This document shows positions 34,275 through 43,969 of a DNA stretch of 64,000 nt, one piece after another. The DNA is from Tachypleus tridentatus (lineage: Eukaryota; Arthropoda; Merostomata; Xiphosura; Limulidae): NCBI RefSeq assembly GCF_004210375.1, contig NW_027467782.1:19571276-19635275 (forward strand), written 5' to 3'. Position numbers and translations under genes: made by a program. The first letter of the stretch is position 1, and the number at the start of each line of letters is the position of its first letter. The notes under the pieces were generated by a model. The model saw only the letters and a list, made by a program, of their open reading frames with translations, made no database searches and was not told where the DNA came from.

Positions 34275-34893
34275 ACATTTTTACTTCAAGCAGGTTACTC
34301 GTCATCACGAATTGCTCCTACTGATATTGCCATCTGGTAACAGTTTTTAAAACCATGACTCACATAACCTCCTAGACTCCTTGATGTATAAAGCCACACG
34401 ACCGCATTAACAGTTTCGAAAAGTTAACAACTTTTGATAGTTTGAGAAGTTTTTTTTTACTTCTTTACGTAATAAAGAATAATATGTTTGACTTGGTATG
34501 GACGTCAGGCAGAATGGTATCAAAGGATAAAGATAAAAGGTACTTTATGAGCGCAAAATACTATTACACAGAATTTCATATCAATCTAATTATATTTGAA
34601 CATTACATAAAGTATGATACAGGAAGTTTATATCAACTTCTTAACTTTCAAAATTAATGGACAGCAAATGTGAAACTAAATTTCAAGATTAACAAATCTG
34701 TAGCAGACAAAGGCAGAAATAAATTGAGATTTTTCATCCGTAAATAAACCGAACTTGACATAATTTTAATAGGTAATAAAAGAAGGCAACTCAAGATATA
34801 ATATGTTAATGAAGTTCAGAATTGGGATTATTTTGGTGAAATTAAAATATAATATTAATTAATCTTTAACCTTTGAGATGACCTTATTAGTAT
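34275..34893. other. AT-rich non-coding stretch
   Basis: No supported gene. Confidence 0.5.
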
Positions 34894-34903
34894 TACTGGA
34901 GTT

Positions 34904-35019
34904 GTTTGTTGGTTTGTAGTTTCACATAAAGCCACAGAGTGGGCTGTCTGTGCTGTGTCCATCAACCTGATATTAAGTGTTGTAAGTCCGAAAACATGCT
35001 GCTGAGTTACTTGGTGGCT
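34904..35019 (-). mobile_element. SINE family C with 10-bp target duplication
   Basis: Reverse copy: 'ttcacataaagccacagagt', 'gggctgtctgtgctgtg', then 'gtgttgtaagtccg'. It is bounded by 'ta(c/t)tggagtt' at 34894-34903 and 35020-35029 with one mismatch. Confidence 0.8.
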
Positions 35020-35029
35020 TATTGGAGTT

Positions 35030-35780
35030 AAGAAACAGTGAAAGAAAATCAAGACGAAATAAAATAAAATAGTTGAACGAGGCAAAAAATGAAAATATTA
35101 TAGAAAAAAAGTAAAATAGAAATAGTAAATTATATTAATGATCAAGGAAAGTCAAATATCAGGAAGAAAAGAGTGTTTTTAAAAATGTAACAGGTTTAAT
35201 ACTTATATGTGTTACAAGAGTATGTGTAATCATTCTTTGACAGTTTCTGGGAGGCGAACACGACGTAAAATATTAATTCACTGTCTTATTGTTTACAATA
35301 ATTGATAACATATTAACCACGGATAATAAGTTGTTAAGCACAGATAAATATAAAATACGCTATGCTGTAGATACAACATTTCAAACAAAGACCTTCTCGT
35401 ATCTCTAACTGAATATTAAATTCGTAAACGAAAAAAAATTCAAATCTAATGTTTCATGTAAAATAAATAACCGTGTATAACAATGTTTACAAACAACTGA
35501 AACCATATGTTTAAGAATTATAGTTATATATGTATATACATAAAAAAATACGAATGTCATAAATAAATAATTTTTTTGAGATAAATCACATTAACAAAGT
35601 AATAAATACTTGGTCCAATATAATGTGGAAGAGTGATTCAGGCACGACCTCTAACATCATTCAAATACTTAAACTATTTTAGGTTACTTTATTGGTGATT
35701 GAAGACGACTTAACCCCCTTCCGTTAATGTTGTATACAAATCACGGTGATAAGAAGTCTAATTATATTTATTTGATTAGC
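35030..35780. other. AT-rich non-coding stretch
   Basis: No supported gene or repeat. Confidence 0.5.
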
Positions 35781-35790
35781 CAGCTCAAGC

Positions 35791-35841
35791 TGCGCTGATG
35801 AGCCTTCAACAGGCGAAACTGCAACCAACAGCAGTGCTTAG
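35791..35841 (+). ncRNA. Hammerhead-ribozyme-like motif
   Basis: CTGATGA (35795-35801) is followed by stem II GCCT/AGGC (35802-35805 with 35811-35814, five-base loop), then GAAA (35815-35818), then stem III CTGC/GCAG (35819-35822 with 35831-35834, eight-base loop), then T. This is the order and spacing of the conserved hammerhead core. Short stem III is usual for hammerheads in Penelope-like elements and small retrozymes. Two features argue against full activity: the cleavage-site base (35836) is G, where A, C or T is required, and stem I pairs only weakly. It is probably a degenerate hammerhead. Self-cleavage is not shown. Confidence 0.6.
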
Positions 35842-36124
35842 GTCAATCAAGGGAAACATTATGCCTCAACGTCATTAGTTCTCCTTTAAATTTCACCTTT
35901 GGAAGAAGAATCTGTATGTGTACTGTAACGAATTTTCCGCTGTACATTTATTTTAATACCTGCGTTTGTTTCTATATAGTTCTCTTTTTTCCATGTGACG
36001 TATATTGTTGACTACGTATTGTGTGCAAGTCCTGCTTGTTGTTAAAATTTGTTAAAATTGTTGAAAGTGAAAAGCATCAATATCTAGTTGACAAAAGCGC
36101 GCGAGAACAGTGTCAAAATAACTA

Positions 36125-36364
36125 CAGGGTGTTTGGAAAGTCACTGTACACTTATACATTTATTAACAGACATGTTTCAATATAGCATACAGGAAGTAAC
36201 TATGAATGGCAATTACAAACAATGTTGAAAGTGGCCCCCGTTGGCATCAATACAGGCCTGGATCCTTCTTATTTCGTTCCTAAACACCGCTATCAGTTGC
36301 TGGCTTGAAATAGACTGAATAAAATATGATTACAAAACTGCACAGTGACTTTCCGAACACCCTG
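36125..36364 (-). mobile_element. Internally deleted Tc1/mariner element, 240 bp
   Basis: Terminal inverted repeats of about 25 bp, 'cagggtgtttggaaagtcac' and its near-complement 'gtgactttccgaacaccctg', are flanked on both sides by the TA target duplication (36123-36124 and 36365-36366). On the minus strand 36302-36213 encode 'QQLIAVFRNEIRRIQACIDA' then 'NGGHFQHCL' and a stop. This is the C-terminus typical of Tc1/mariner-type transposases (R-x-x-C-I-x-x-N-G-G-H-F-x-H). The rest of the gene is deleted. The element is MITE-like and would need a transposase from elsewhere. The TIRs differ at few positions, so it is not very old. Confidence 0.9.
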
Positions 36365-36369
36365 TACAC

Positions 36370-37345
36370 TCTTCCGTAATTCTTATATAGAGCTGAGAGA
36401 CAGTAACCAGTCAGTGTGCTGTAGGCCTAGGAAGCTATAACTGTGAGTAACGTTTATTAATCGGAAACAACAGAAATGAACCAGAAGCGTTTATTGATTT
36501 TGAACATTACCAATCATTCAACTTCAGAGAATAATTTCGGACGTTATTATTCTTACTGTGACATCTTCACCCATAAAGTAAGGGGTGTGGGGCCAGCCAA
36601 GAAAGACGGCGTTAGAGCAAGCGAGGTGCAGCAACATCAACTTGTTCGGCGTGGACTTAGCCTATAAAAGATTCAGTTCTAAGCCAGGTATAAGATTCAG
36701 TATTGTTTGTCAGTTTGTAAAACTGTTGTATATAAACTATCATTTGTAATAACTATTAGTAATAAATGTTATTATAAATAAAATTGTTGTTATGTTTTTG
36801 TATTAAAATGTGTTTATGTAAACAAAAAAGGAAATTGTGTGCATCAATCATATTGGCAAATAACATAAATTTAATACATACCAACATTTAATTAATTTCC
36901 AGGCTCAAATCCAAACTTCTGGTGAATTGAGACAGTTGTACGAAACATGCAAATATATCAGAGACTTATCCGAAATAAAATTAAAATTAACTGAAAACTA
37001 TGGAATTGTTTAATTCTCTTTGCATTATCTCCGTTACATTCCGTCTTCGCGTATTGTTTCAATTCAAAACGTTCTTAAGGGTTTGTCTAATGATAGGCTT
37101 GTTTTTGTCTTGAAAAAGAACGGTTGATCGGAACATCGCCAAGTAATAAAAAAGAAATACAACTTTTTAAATGAATAAAATAAGATTTACATATCAATGA
37201 AAGTAATTATAAAAACATTTTAATGTCATAAATTAAGGTTATTTTAAACTTCTTACAAAAACCTGAATCTCTAGTTCAACAACCACTGCACGTCCAACGT
37301 CCAAGAACTATCGTTAAACGTCACTGTATCATAGCAACGTAACGG
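36370..37345. other. Unassigned stretch with a small ORF
   Basis: A 63-codon frame (36476-36667) ends 'DGVRASEVQQHQLVRRGLSL' before an AT-rich stretch with AATAAA-like words near 36760. It has no recognised family. It could be an untranslated exon of an unknown transcript. Confidence 0.25.
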
Positions 37346-37356
37346 AAATTCGGAAA

Positions 37357-37628
37357 GTTTGTTTTTGGTTTTGAATTTCGCACAAAGCTACTCGAGGGCT
37401 ATCTGTGCTAACCGTCCCTAATTTAACAGTGTAAGACTAGAGGGAAGGCAGCTAGTCATCACCACCCACCGCCAACTTTTGGGCTACTCTTTTACCAACA
37501 AATTGACCGTCACATTATAACGCCCCCACGGCTGAAAGGGCGAGCATGTTTGGCGCGACGGGGATGCGAACCCGCGACCCTCAGATTACGAGTTGCACAC
37601 CTTAACACGCTTGGCTAAGCCGAGCGCA
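37357..37628 (-). mobile_element. SINE family A with 11-bp target duplication
   Basis: Perfect direct repeats 'aaattcggaaa' at 37346-37356 and 37629-37639 bound a full reverse copy. A short deletion removes part of the 'cgaatagtgggattgacc' body word. Likely recent. Confidence 0.96.
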
Positions 37629-37639
37629 AAATTCGGAAA

Positions 37640-37899
37640 AGAACATTAATTCGAATAGTGAACATAGATTGAACTCAAAAGTGTTAGCACAAAAAACTAT
37701 CGATATTAAATTAAGTGGAAGTAAACAAAAACAAACAAATCTGATCCAGAGCTCTTAATAAAGAAGGTAAAGCAAATTGATTTATATTTTACATAATTCA
37801 TTAGGAGGAATTAGCCGGTAAAAATATCCTTAGATTTTGTAAGCAGTTGCTGACCTGAGTTCAAGAAAAATGGCCTAAAACAATTATGTCAATAAATTA
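37640..37899. other. Short AT-rich stretch
   Basis: No recognised feature; it may contain the worn downstream end of the Penelope-like remnant. Confidence 0.35.
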
Positions 37900-38665
37900 A
37901 TGTAATATAACTTTTCATCGTAATCTTCCCATAATCTCGACAAACTTTTTAAATTTGTCCATTAAATACAAAACGGTTGTTATTTAAAGAACGAATAATT
38001 AAAGATCTAAGTTGTTATTTAATTAAGCCATGAACAAGAGACTCCTATTGAAAGAGTTTTTGCAAACAAATGTCAACGGTTTAATCCGAAGGAATGTTTA
38101 TGAATAAATAACTTGCATCAAAAGGACCCAATAAACATTCATTACGAGGGCGTAGATCTTTCAACTCTTTAACAAATGAAAATGAACCAATAACAATAAA
38201 TTCATTAAATGTTAATGGATTAAGAATAGGTATAAGGAATTTGGTTGTTTTATAACTGTGCATTCTGCTTGCAGAAGATATAGGGCGTACTGGTTTGTTT
38301 GTTTGTTTCGAATTTCGTTTGTTTCTTGAAAAACAAAGATACATGAAGATTATCTGCTCTAGCCATCCATAATTTAATAATGTAAGACTAGAGAGAAGGC
38401 AGCTAGCCATCACTACCCACCGCCAACTTTTGGGCTACTCTTTTACCAACGAATTGTGGGATTGACCATCACTTTATAACGCCCCCATAACAGAAAGGAC
38501 GAACATGTTTGATGTAACGGGGATTCGAACTCGCGATCCTTACATTACTAGTCAAACACCCGAACCAGCTGCCCATGCCTAGTCGGGCGCAATGGATGAT
38601 TCTGTTTATAAATCTTAGGAAGGCCGTATATTATACCTAGTGGTGCACGCACTGTTTGTAAAGTT
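37900..38665 (-). mobile_element. Penelope-like element reverse transcriptase fossil
   Basis: Minus-strand stretches read 'IYGLPKIYKQNHPLRP' (about 38660-38590) and, beyond an inserted SINE, 'SSASRMHSYKTTKFLIPILN' through 'PFDASYLFINIPSD' (about 38285-38081). These match the N-terminal reverse transcriptase motifs of Penelope-like elements (Y-G-x-P-K-x-H-K...R-P-I-x-S...F-D-x-x-x-L-F-x-N-V-P). Weak homology ('SLNNNRFVFNGQ') continues toward 37900. It is broken in several places and truncated, so it is old. The SINE at 38290-38584 inserted later. Confidence 0.72.
38290..38584 (-). mobile_element. SINE family A inserted in a Penelope-like fossil
   Basis: Reverse copy, somewhat diverged, flanked by gggcgta (38283-38289) and gggcgca (38585-38591), a 7-bp target duplication with one mismatch. 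Its head ends 'gcccatgcctagtc'. It interrupts the RT fossil, so it is younger. Confidence 0.88.
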
Positions 38666-38708
38666 TTATTTTGTTGTTGTTTGTTTTTAAGTCCCTAAGG
38701 AGGCCTTA

Positions 38709-38930
38709 AAGTTAAAGGATAACGTCAGTTATTATAAGTTCAGTATCTTGTTCGGTTGTTGAAAGAATTTTAAAGTGGGGGAAAGAAATCGTATGTCCTG
38801 TTTCTGTATTGTGTTGATAGATAGGAAATTTGGGAGGGTTTGTAATCTTTCTTACAAGTAAAATAGATATATCCATAAATAACATCAATACCCCAATGTG
38901 GTTCCTCTCTAGAACAAATGAACACAAGTT
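38709..38930 (-). mobile_element. Penelope-like GIY-YIG endonuclease-domain fossil
   Basis: The minus-strand frame carries 'YQHNTETGHTISFPHFKILS' followed by 'TTEQDTELIITDVIL'. This resembles the later part of the GIY-YIG endonuclease domain of Penelope-like elements (H-x-x-x-T-G-H-x-I-x-F...K-I-L...R/E...I-I/T-E). In such elements this domain lies after the RT, yet here it lies upstream of the RT fossil in the same orientation. That implies two copies or a rearrangement. Worn and partial. Confidence 0.5.
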
Positions 38931-39534
38931 TTATGTTGAGTATGATTGTCGCATACTATTTATATTAACGATAAATAACTTGACGTTTTTAGATCACAAG
39001 ATAATGTACCTATTTCTGTTAATCATCTTTCAGTTTGATATTTTTTATAACTTTAAAGTAAAGCTACGCAGTAAAGTATATGCATTGAGTCCACAGTTGG
39101 GATTAATTCCTGAGTTCTAGCACTATCAGTAAAAAACAAGTACGTGCCACCTAGAAGTTTTTCTTTATATTTGGGATTTTGTATTTGAAAAACGTTACGT
39201 GAATGACAGGTTTTGACAGATGGTGTATTCTTAATTTTGAAAATAGTAAAACAGTAGTCATTATATTATCCACAAAGTGCCTCCACTATTATTTAGATGG
39301 TCGTTTACAGAGATCCAATGATCTGAGACAACATTCTTAATGAGACTACCTAGATTAACTCAAACTTTTAACATATTTTTAATACAGTTAGTTTTGGTGT
39401 TTTTTTTCAGGCTCTCGTACATTCACACATAAATATTGTTTCTCCGTCTAAAGCTGAGAATTTTTAAGTTTTCAAACACTCTTGAAAAGTTTCTTAGTAG
39501 ATTGATACCAATATTTTAACCTGATGGGTATTGT
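38931..39534. other. AT-rich non-coding stretch
   Basis: A 96-codon frame (38830-39120) on the plus strand overlaps the Penelope-like fossil and has no recognised motif. Confidence 0.4.
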
Positions 39535-39765
39535 ACGCTCACTCGAGATAAACGGCAAATCAGAGACCAATAGTCAGCCGTTCCTAATTTTAAACAACTG
39601 ACTAGCTACTCGGTAGCACTTACTGTCATAATAACCTTTATCTACCTCCTATAAACGAATAACACGACTGACTGTCATTCTTAGAACCTGATCACAGCTT
39701 AAATTCGAACATTATGATCCACAATCATGCACGCTTACCACAAACTACTGGTGGCCTGTCTCAGT
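39535..39765 (-). mobile_element. Possible old SINE related to family A
   Basis: 'agccgttcctaattttaaac' resembles the family A tail, and 'attcgaacattatgatccac' plus 'actggtggcctg' resemble a reversed tRNA-like head. The body ('cataataacctttatctacc') differs. Part of that body recurs near 40785-40848. Confidence 0.45.
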
Positions 39766-39769
39766 AGAA

Positions 39770-40200
39770 GATAGTAAGCGTGAATTAATGTTAAAGTTTA
39801 ATATTATTAAAGATATTATTTAAAGTAGCGTATTTTTCAAATATATAAACAATGGAACATTTTTTATCATTTATTGTGACTTTGGATAATCAGTAATTTC
39901 GAATTTAATGTTCGAAATGTCCATTTCATTCTAAAATTTAACATGTATGGAGCTAGTATATCATTTAGCTTCGTGGAATTTCTTTCAACAACAACAGTGT
40001 TGTGATTTTATGTTTGTCGCTATCATCCGTGCAGCATGATATTAACTGAAAATTTCAACTTTTTAATCCATGCTAATATAAAAGAGAAACAATAATATCT
40101 ACATTCACAACATTCACATTTTTGTTCTTGTTTCCACGTGAAGTATTAAACTACAATCCAGTCACCTCAAGTCAGGGTATAATATCATGGACACTCTGCC
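39770..40200. other. AT-rich non-coding stretch
   Basis: No feature seen except a pyrimidine-rich run (about 40120-40140) that could belong to an acceptor of the next candidate exon. Confidence 0.4.
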
Positions 40201-40212
40201 CCTCACTGATGA

Positions 40213-40377
40213 CGTGTGGGTCAGCTAGTTAAGATTAATGAGGATGGTTCACGAGTTGTAGAAATCAGGACATCTTCCCGAAAACAGTTTGAACTTTTCA
40301 CAGCGCGTGCCACGATCAGAAACTCCAATGGTAAGCAGTTTCTTGTTTTTATCAAAAGAGAGCTGCAAAGTGCCTGA
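40213..40377 (+). CDS. Possible exon, unrecognised
   Basis: An open frame of 54 codons to TGA reads 'RVGQLVKINEDGSRVVEIRT' then 'SSRKQFELFTARATIRNSNG' and 'KQFLVFIKRELQSA'. It is GC-richer than its surroundings, and the composition alternates polar and beta-branched residues like a small beta-rich domain. A donor-like 'aatg|gtaagc' at 40331 offers an exon end after 'RNSN'. Upstream an ATG-started frame in another phase (MDTLPLTDDVWVS) ends just as this one begins, so the real gene may be disrupted. No family is recognised. Confidence 0.3.
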   Translation, partial: RVGQLVKINEDGSRVVEIRTSSRKQFELFTARATIRNSNGKQFLVFIKRELQSA

Positions 40378-40592
40378 AGAAATCACCAGTTCTAACAACT
40401 CCCACCAGGGATTTGCCTATCACTCAGTTAGTAGGTACTAAAATAGTGTTGCATAGGGGATGCTTAACGTTGGAATTTATATAGCATTGATGTCAATAAA
40501 ACATGCGCAAGTCATGAATTACGAAAATAATTATATTCTCTGTAGACTGTAACACAACATGTCATATGAACTTGAAAACAATATATAAAAAT

Positions 40593-40711
40593 GTATGTGT
40601 GTTTTCTTATAGCAAAGCCACATCGGGGTATTTTCTGAGCCCACTGAGGGGAATGGAACCCGTGATCTTAGCGTTGAAAATCGGTAGACACACCGCTGTA
40701 CTAACAGGGAG
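40593..40711 (-). mobile_element. SINE family B with 11-bp target duplication
   Basis: Flanked by 'tatataaaaat' at 40582-40592 and 40712-40722. The flank is AT-rich, so the duplication is less decisive. Internal words 'gcaaagccacatcgggg' and 'caccgctgtactaac' identify the family. Confidence 0.88.
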
Positions 40712-40784
40712 TATATAAAAATATATATTACTCATTATTTTGGATTTATTTACTCTTGAAACAGAACATTTTTTCTTCCGTAAT

Positions 40785-40880
40785 AACCTGTATCTATCTT
40801 CTGGAACTGTATAACGCGATTGACAGTCAAAGACCAGTTAACCGTTCCTCAAAAAAAAAAGAAAAGAAAAAAAAAGGCAA
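40785..40880. repeat. Old repeat fragment and A-rich tract
   Basis: 'taacctgtatctatcttctg' and 'gattgacagtca' recall the body of the repeat at 39535, followed by an A-rich tract (about 40850-40877) that could be a worn retroposon tail. Confidence 0.35.
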
Positions 40881-41398
40881 AGGTTAATTAAAATATTATC
40901 TGAGTCAATACGATGTAGTTATAAAAATTTAGAACTTATCTAGTGTTATTTTTAAATTGATTATTCTGTTTAGCAGATTTTTACTACACAATAAAGTAAA
41001 TATAGTTTATTTTAGGGGAAAGTAAAATATATCTACACGTTTATTATATAGTTCGCTTTTAAATTATAGATAATTTAAATGTTTTGAAATAATGACGTGT
41101 TTTCTTAGCGTTTTCAAATTTCCCTTTATTAGGTTTAACCATTCAGCTAAGGAAATAAGGAATGCTTGAACAATAAAGTTAGTAAAAAGTAAATTTCCCA
41201 ATCTCGTTTTTAAGACAGTTTATAATTATTTAAATTTAAGGAAAAATACATAATACTAACTATTTTATGTTAAAAATCTATTTTGGAGTCTTACCATGTC
41301 TGTTCATGACCTATTTCACAAACTTGATTTTTGATAATAGACCTGGTTTCCACTTCAGAGGGCTATCGCAAGCCTAATTTTCATTTGTAACGCGCATT
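40881..41398. other. AT-rich non-coding stretch
   Basis: No feature seen. Confidence 0.5.
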
Positions 41399-41407
41399 AC
41401 ATTACTT

Positions 41408-41523
41408 GTGTGTGTTTTTTTCTTATAGCAAAGCCAGATCGGGCTATCTTCTGAGCCCACCGAAAGGAATTGAACCCCTGATTTTAGCGTTGTAGACTTA
41501 TTGCTGTACTAGCGTGGGGCCTC
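41408..41523 (-). mobile_element. SINE family B with 9-bp target duplication
   Basis: Perfect direct repeats 'acattactt' at 41399-41407 and 41524-41532. A short deletion lies in the tRNA-like head ('gttgtagacttattgctgta'). Confidence 0.92.
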
Positions 41524-41532
41524 ACATTACTT

Positions 41533-43457
41533 CCATGCTTTTCATAACCCATGTGATATGCGACGATAATTGTTGTTCAGCGTCCGTTTTAATACTCTGA
41601 TTGTACAGAAATCTATACGCATCTCGTTTGAAAAGTTTCTTGGTATAATTTCAAAAGGAATATCCTTAACACCCGTTTCATTCTCAAGTTGCTTAAAGTA
41701 TGCGACGGTTGAACGAGTGGTATGATTGAAAGATGTGTCTTAGCGATCCCATACTAAGTTGATATCGTTTTGGAGCGTATATTGAACTGGTATGTTGATA
41801 TCTTGTTACAAGATAATGCACTTCATTTCTCATCGCTGAGGTATAACATATTTCAGATCACTTTCTGGATAACTCTGATTGCCCTAGTTGATCCGCGTTC
41901 CTTTGTTTTCCAATATCACTAAGTAGAAGGAAAATTCACAATTTCCTATCTGCATATGGCTTCATGTTTTGAGTGTGCAAATATTTTTCGTCAAACAAGG
42001 ATATCAAATGCCCTTCCAACAAATAACAGTTTTTTGGTAACACTAAATTACCTAGGAATCGCCAATAAATGTAAAAAATTAGTCTTGATAGATCCAGTTG
42101 CATGGTGATTTTATTTCAGCTGTTATTGTCAAATTCTGACTTACATAAGAACAATTTAAAGATAGATTAAATCAGTCACAACAAATTAAAAATCTTAGAA
42201 CTCATCAGCAAGCACACAAATGGTTTTAATAGAAGCAGAACTGAATACCTATATAAATATTTCTACCAATATATAAATGATAAATGTTGTACTATAGTAC
42301 AAGATTCCATATAATCGTACTCTGTAATACGCTAAAAAAAAGAACTTACTAAAAATTTGTAGTTTTAGAAATAAGTTATAGAAATAAAAAGAACAATATC
42401 AAATATTAACGTATATACAATATTTTCGAAAGGGCACAATCATAAAAAAATCACTTCTTTGTTGACTCACGTGGGAGCAACCTCTTATTCAGACACATCC
42501 ACTTCCAAAACGTAGTGTGTCAAAATTTAGCAGCAGGTTGTAAATTAAGAGCTGCCATTTCACACTAGACATGTGGTTATTAAAGTCCGCTGTTCAAAAT
42601 TAATGTACAACAAAACTTGTCAATATTTCAAACGGTTACAAAATTCTCAAAAGCAACTAGGCTTAGAAATGTTATAAACATTTAACACTTACTCGTAATT
42701 TATAAATTTTTCCGTGTTGAAACAAAAAGCCAGTAACAGCTTATAACAAAAAAAAACAAACAAACTAAGACTAATACGTAGGTTCACAAACTCTTTCAGT
42801 CTCTCTCTCAAACGACCACTCAAACTAAACTCAAACAAGCCACTCTTTTTTTTTTTCTCGTTATATTTGCAGCAGATCTTCATATAAAAATATGATCTAG
42901 CCAAACATAAACAAGTGAGTCAACTAAGAACTATTATAGAAAAAACAAACGTTTAGCTCATTCCGTATTGGGATTTAAGTCTTTAAAAAGACCAAGGAGT
43001 TCTTGTGTTCGAGATATCATTATTTAAGTTTTGTAGACCTGGGATGTCAGTCTCGAAAATCCTCTTTCGTTCTCCGTCCTTTATTAATATCTGTTCAATA
43101 TTTATTTACTACAAAAAGAGCAGAGTTTAATCAATACACACTTTCACTCTGAGTCATTTCAGGGTCATCTCCATGGAGGTAATTATGTTAATATTATTGT
43201 GTCAAATATCCTTTCAATTTATTTTATTGTTTTGAAGTCCACACTACACGAACAGTTCCAATTATGCTTTTCACATTTTTCAATAATTTCAAATTTCAGC
43301 AAAATTATTTACATAGAAACAACGAGAATTAAATGAACTTGAGGTCAGAAATATAGATTTAGCCAAATTAGAAGTTGTCTTCAGCAAAGACAATTTCATT
43401 TTAAAAATAGAATGGTTGGCCATTATATTATGTAATGTTCTTTTCTTCTTTATTGGC
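41533..43457. other. AT-rich non-coding stretch
   Basis: No supported gene. Short frames near 42689-42904 are low-complexity. Confidence 0.5.
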
Positions 43458-43727
43458 GGCCCGGCATGGCCAAACGTATTAAGGCGTGCGACTCTGAGGG
43501 TCGCAGGTTCGCATCCCCGTCGCGCCAAACATGCTCGCCCTTTCAATCGTGGGGGCGTTATAATATATGGTCAATCCCACTATTCGTTGGTAAAAGAGTA
43601 GCCCAAGAGTTGGCTGTGGGTGGCGATGACTAGCTGCCTTCCCTCTAGTCTTACACTGCTAAATTAGGTATGGTTAGCACAGATAACCCTCGAGTAGCTT
43701 TGTGCAAATTTCAAAAACAAACAAAAC
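43458..43727 (+). mobile_element. SINE family A, full length
   Basis: Forward copy from 'ggcccggcatggcc' to 'ctttgtgcaaatttcaaaaac' and (AAAC)n. The anticodon arm carries a deletion (gcgactctgagggtcgc). No clear target duplication. It abuts a LINE-derived repeat. Confidence 0.93.
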
Positions 43728-43737
43728 ATTCATTGAC

Positions 43738-43965
43738 AGTCTGTTCATGTTTTGTATCAGTGAGAGTCAGGTTCAGCGTACACCTTTCTTCCCTTTCTGG
43801 AAACGTTATTTTCTTTGTACTGTAACTGAATCCCAGTTACTTTGTTGTTGCATTATTCATAATATGTTAAATTTGTCCATTGTTCGTATTTTTAACTGGA
43901 ATACCCTTTTCTTGCCATATCAATTTAATTTGTTTTGTTCGTTGTTTCTTATTATCAATATTTAA
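43738..43965 (-). repeat. Second copy of the LINE 3' region repeat
   Basis: Shares order and many words with 32690-32940 ('tttctggaaacgttatttt', 'ttactttgttgttgcatta', 'attgttcgta'), diverged by substitutions and small gaps. An 87-codon plus frame across it is not a real gene. Confidence 0.65.
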
Positions 43966-43969
43966 ATCC

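Noticed and set aside
36476-36667. 63-codon plus-strand gene
   Set aside because: No recognised motif; the start is in AT-rich DNA. Kept only as an unassigned stretch.
38081-38413. Single minus-strand protein of 110 residues
   Set aside because: Its start lies in an inserted SINE. Only the later part is Penelope-like, so it is not one gene.
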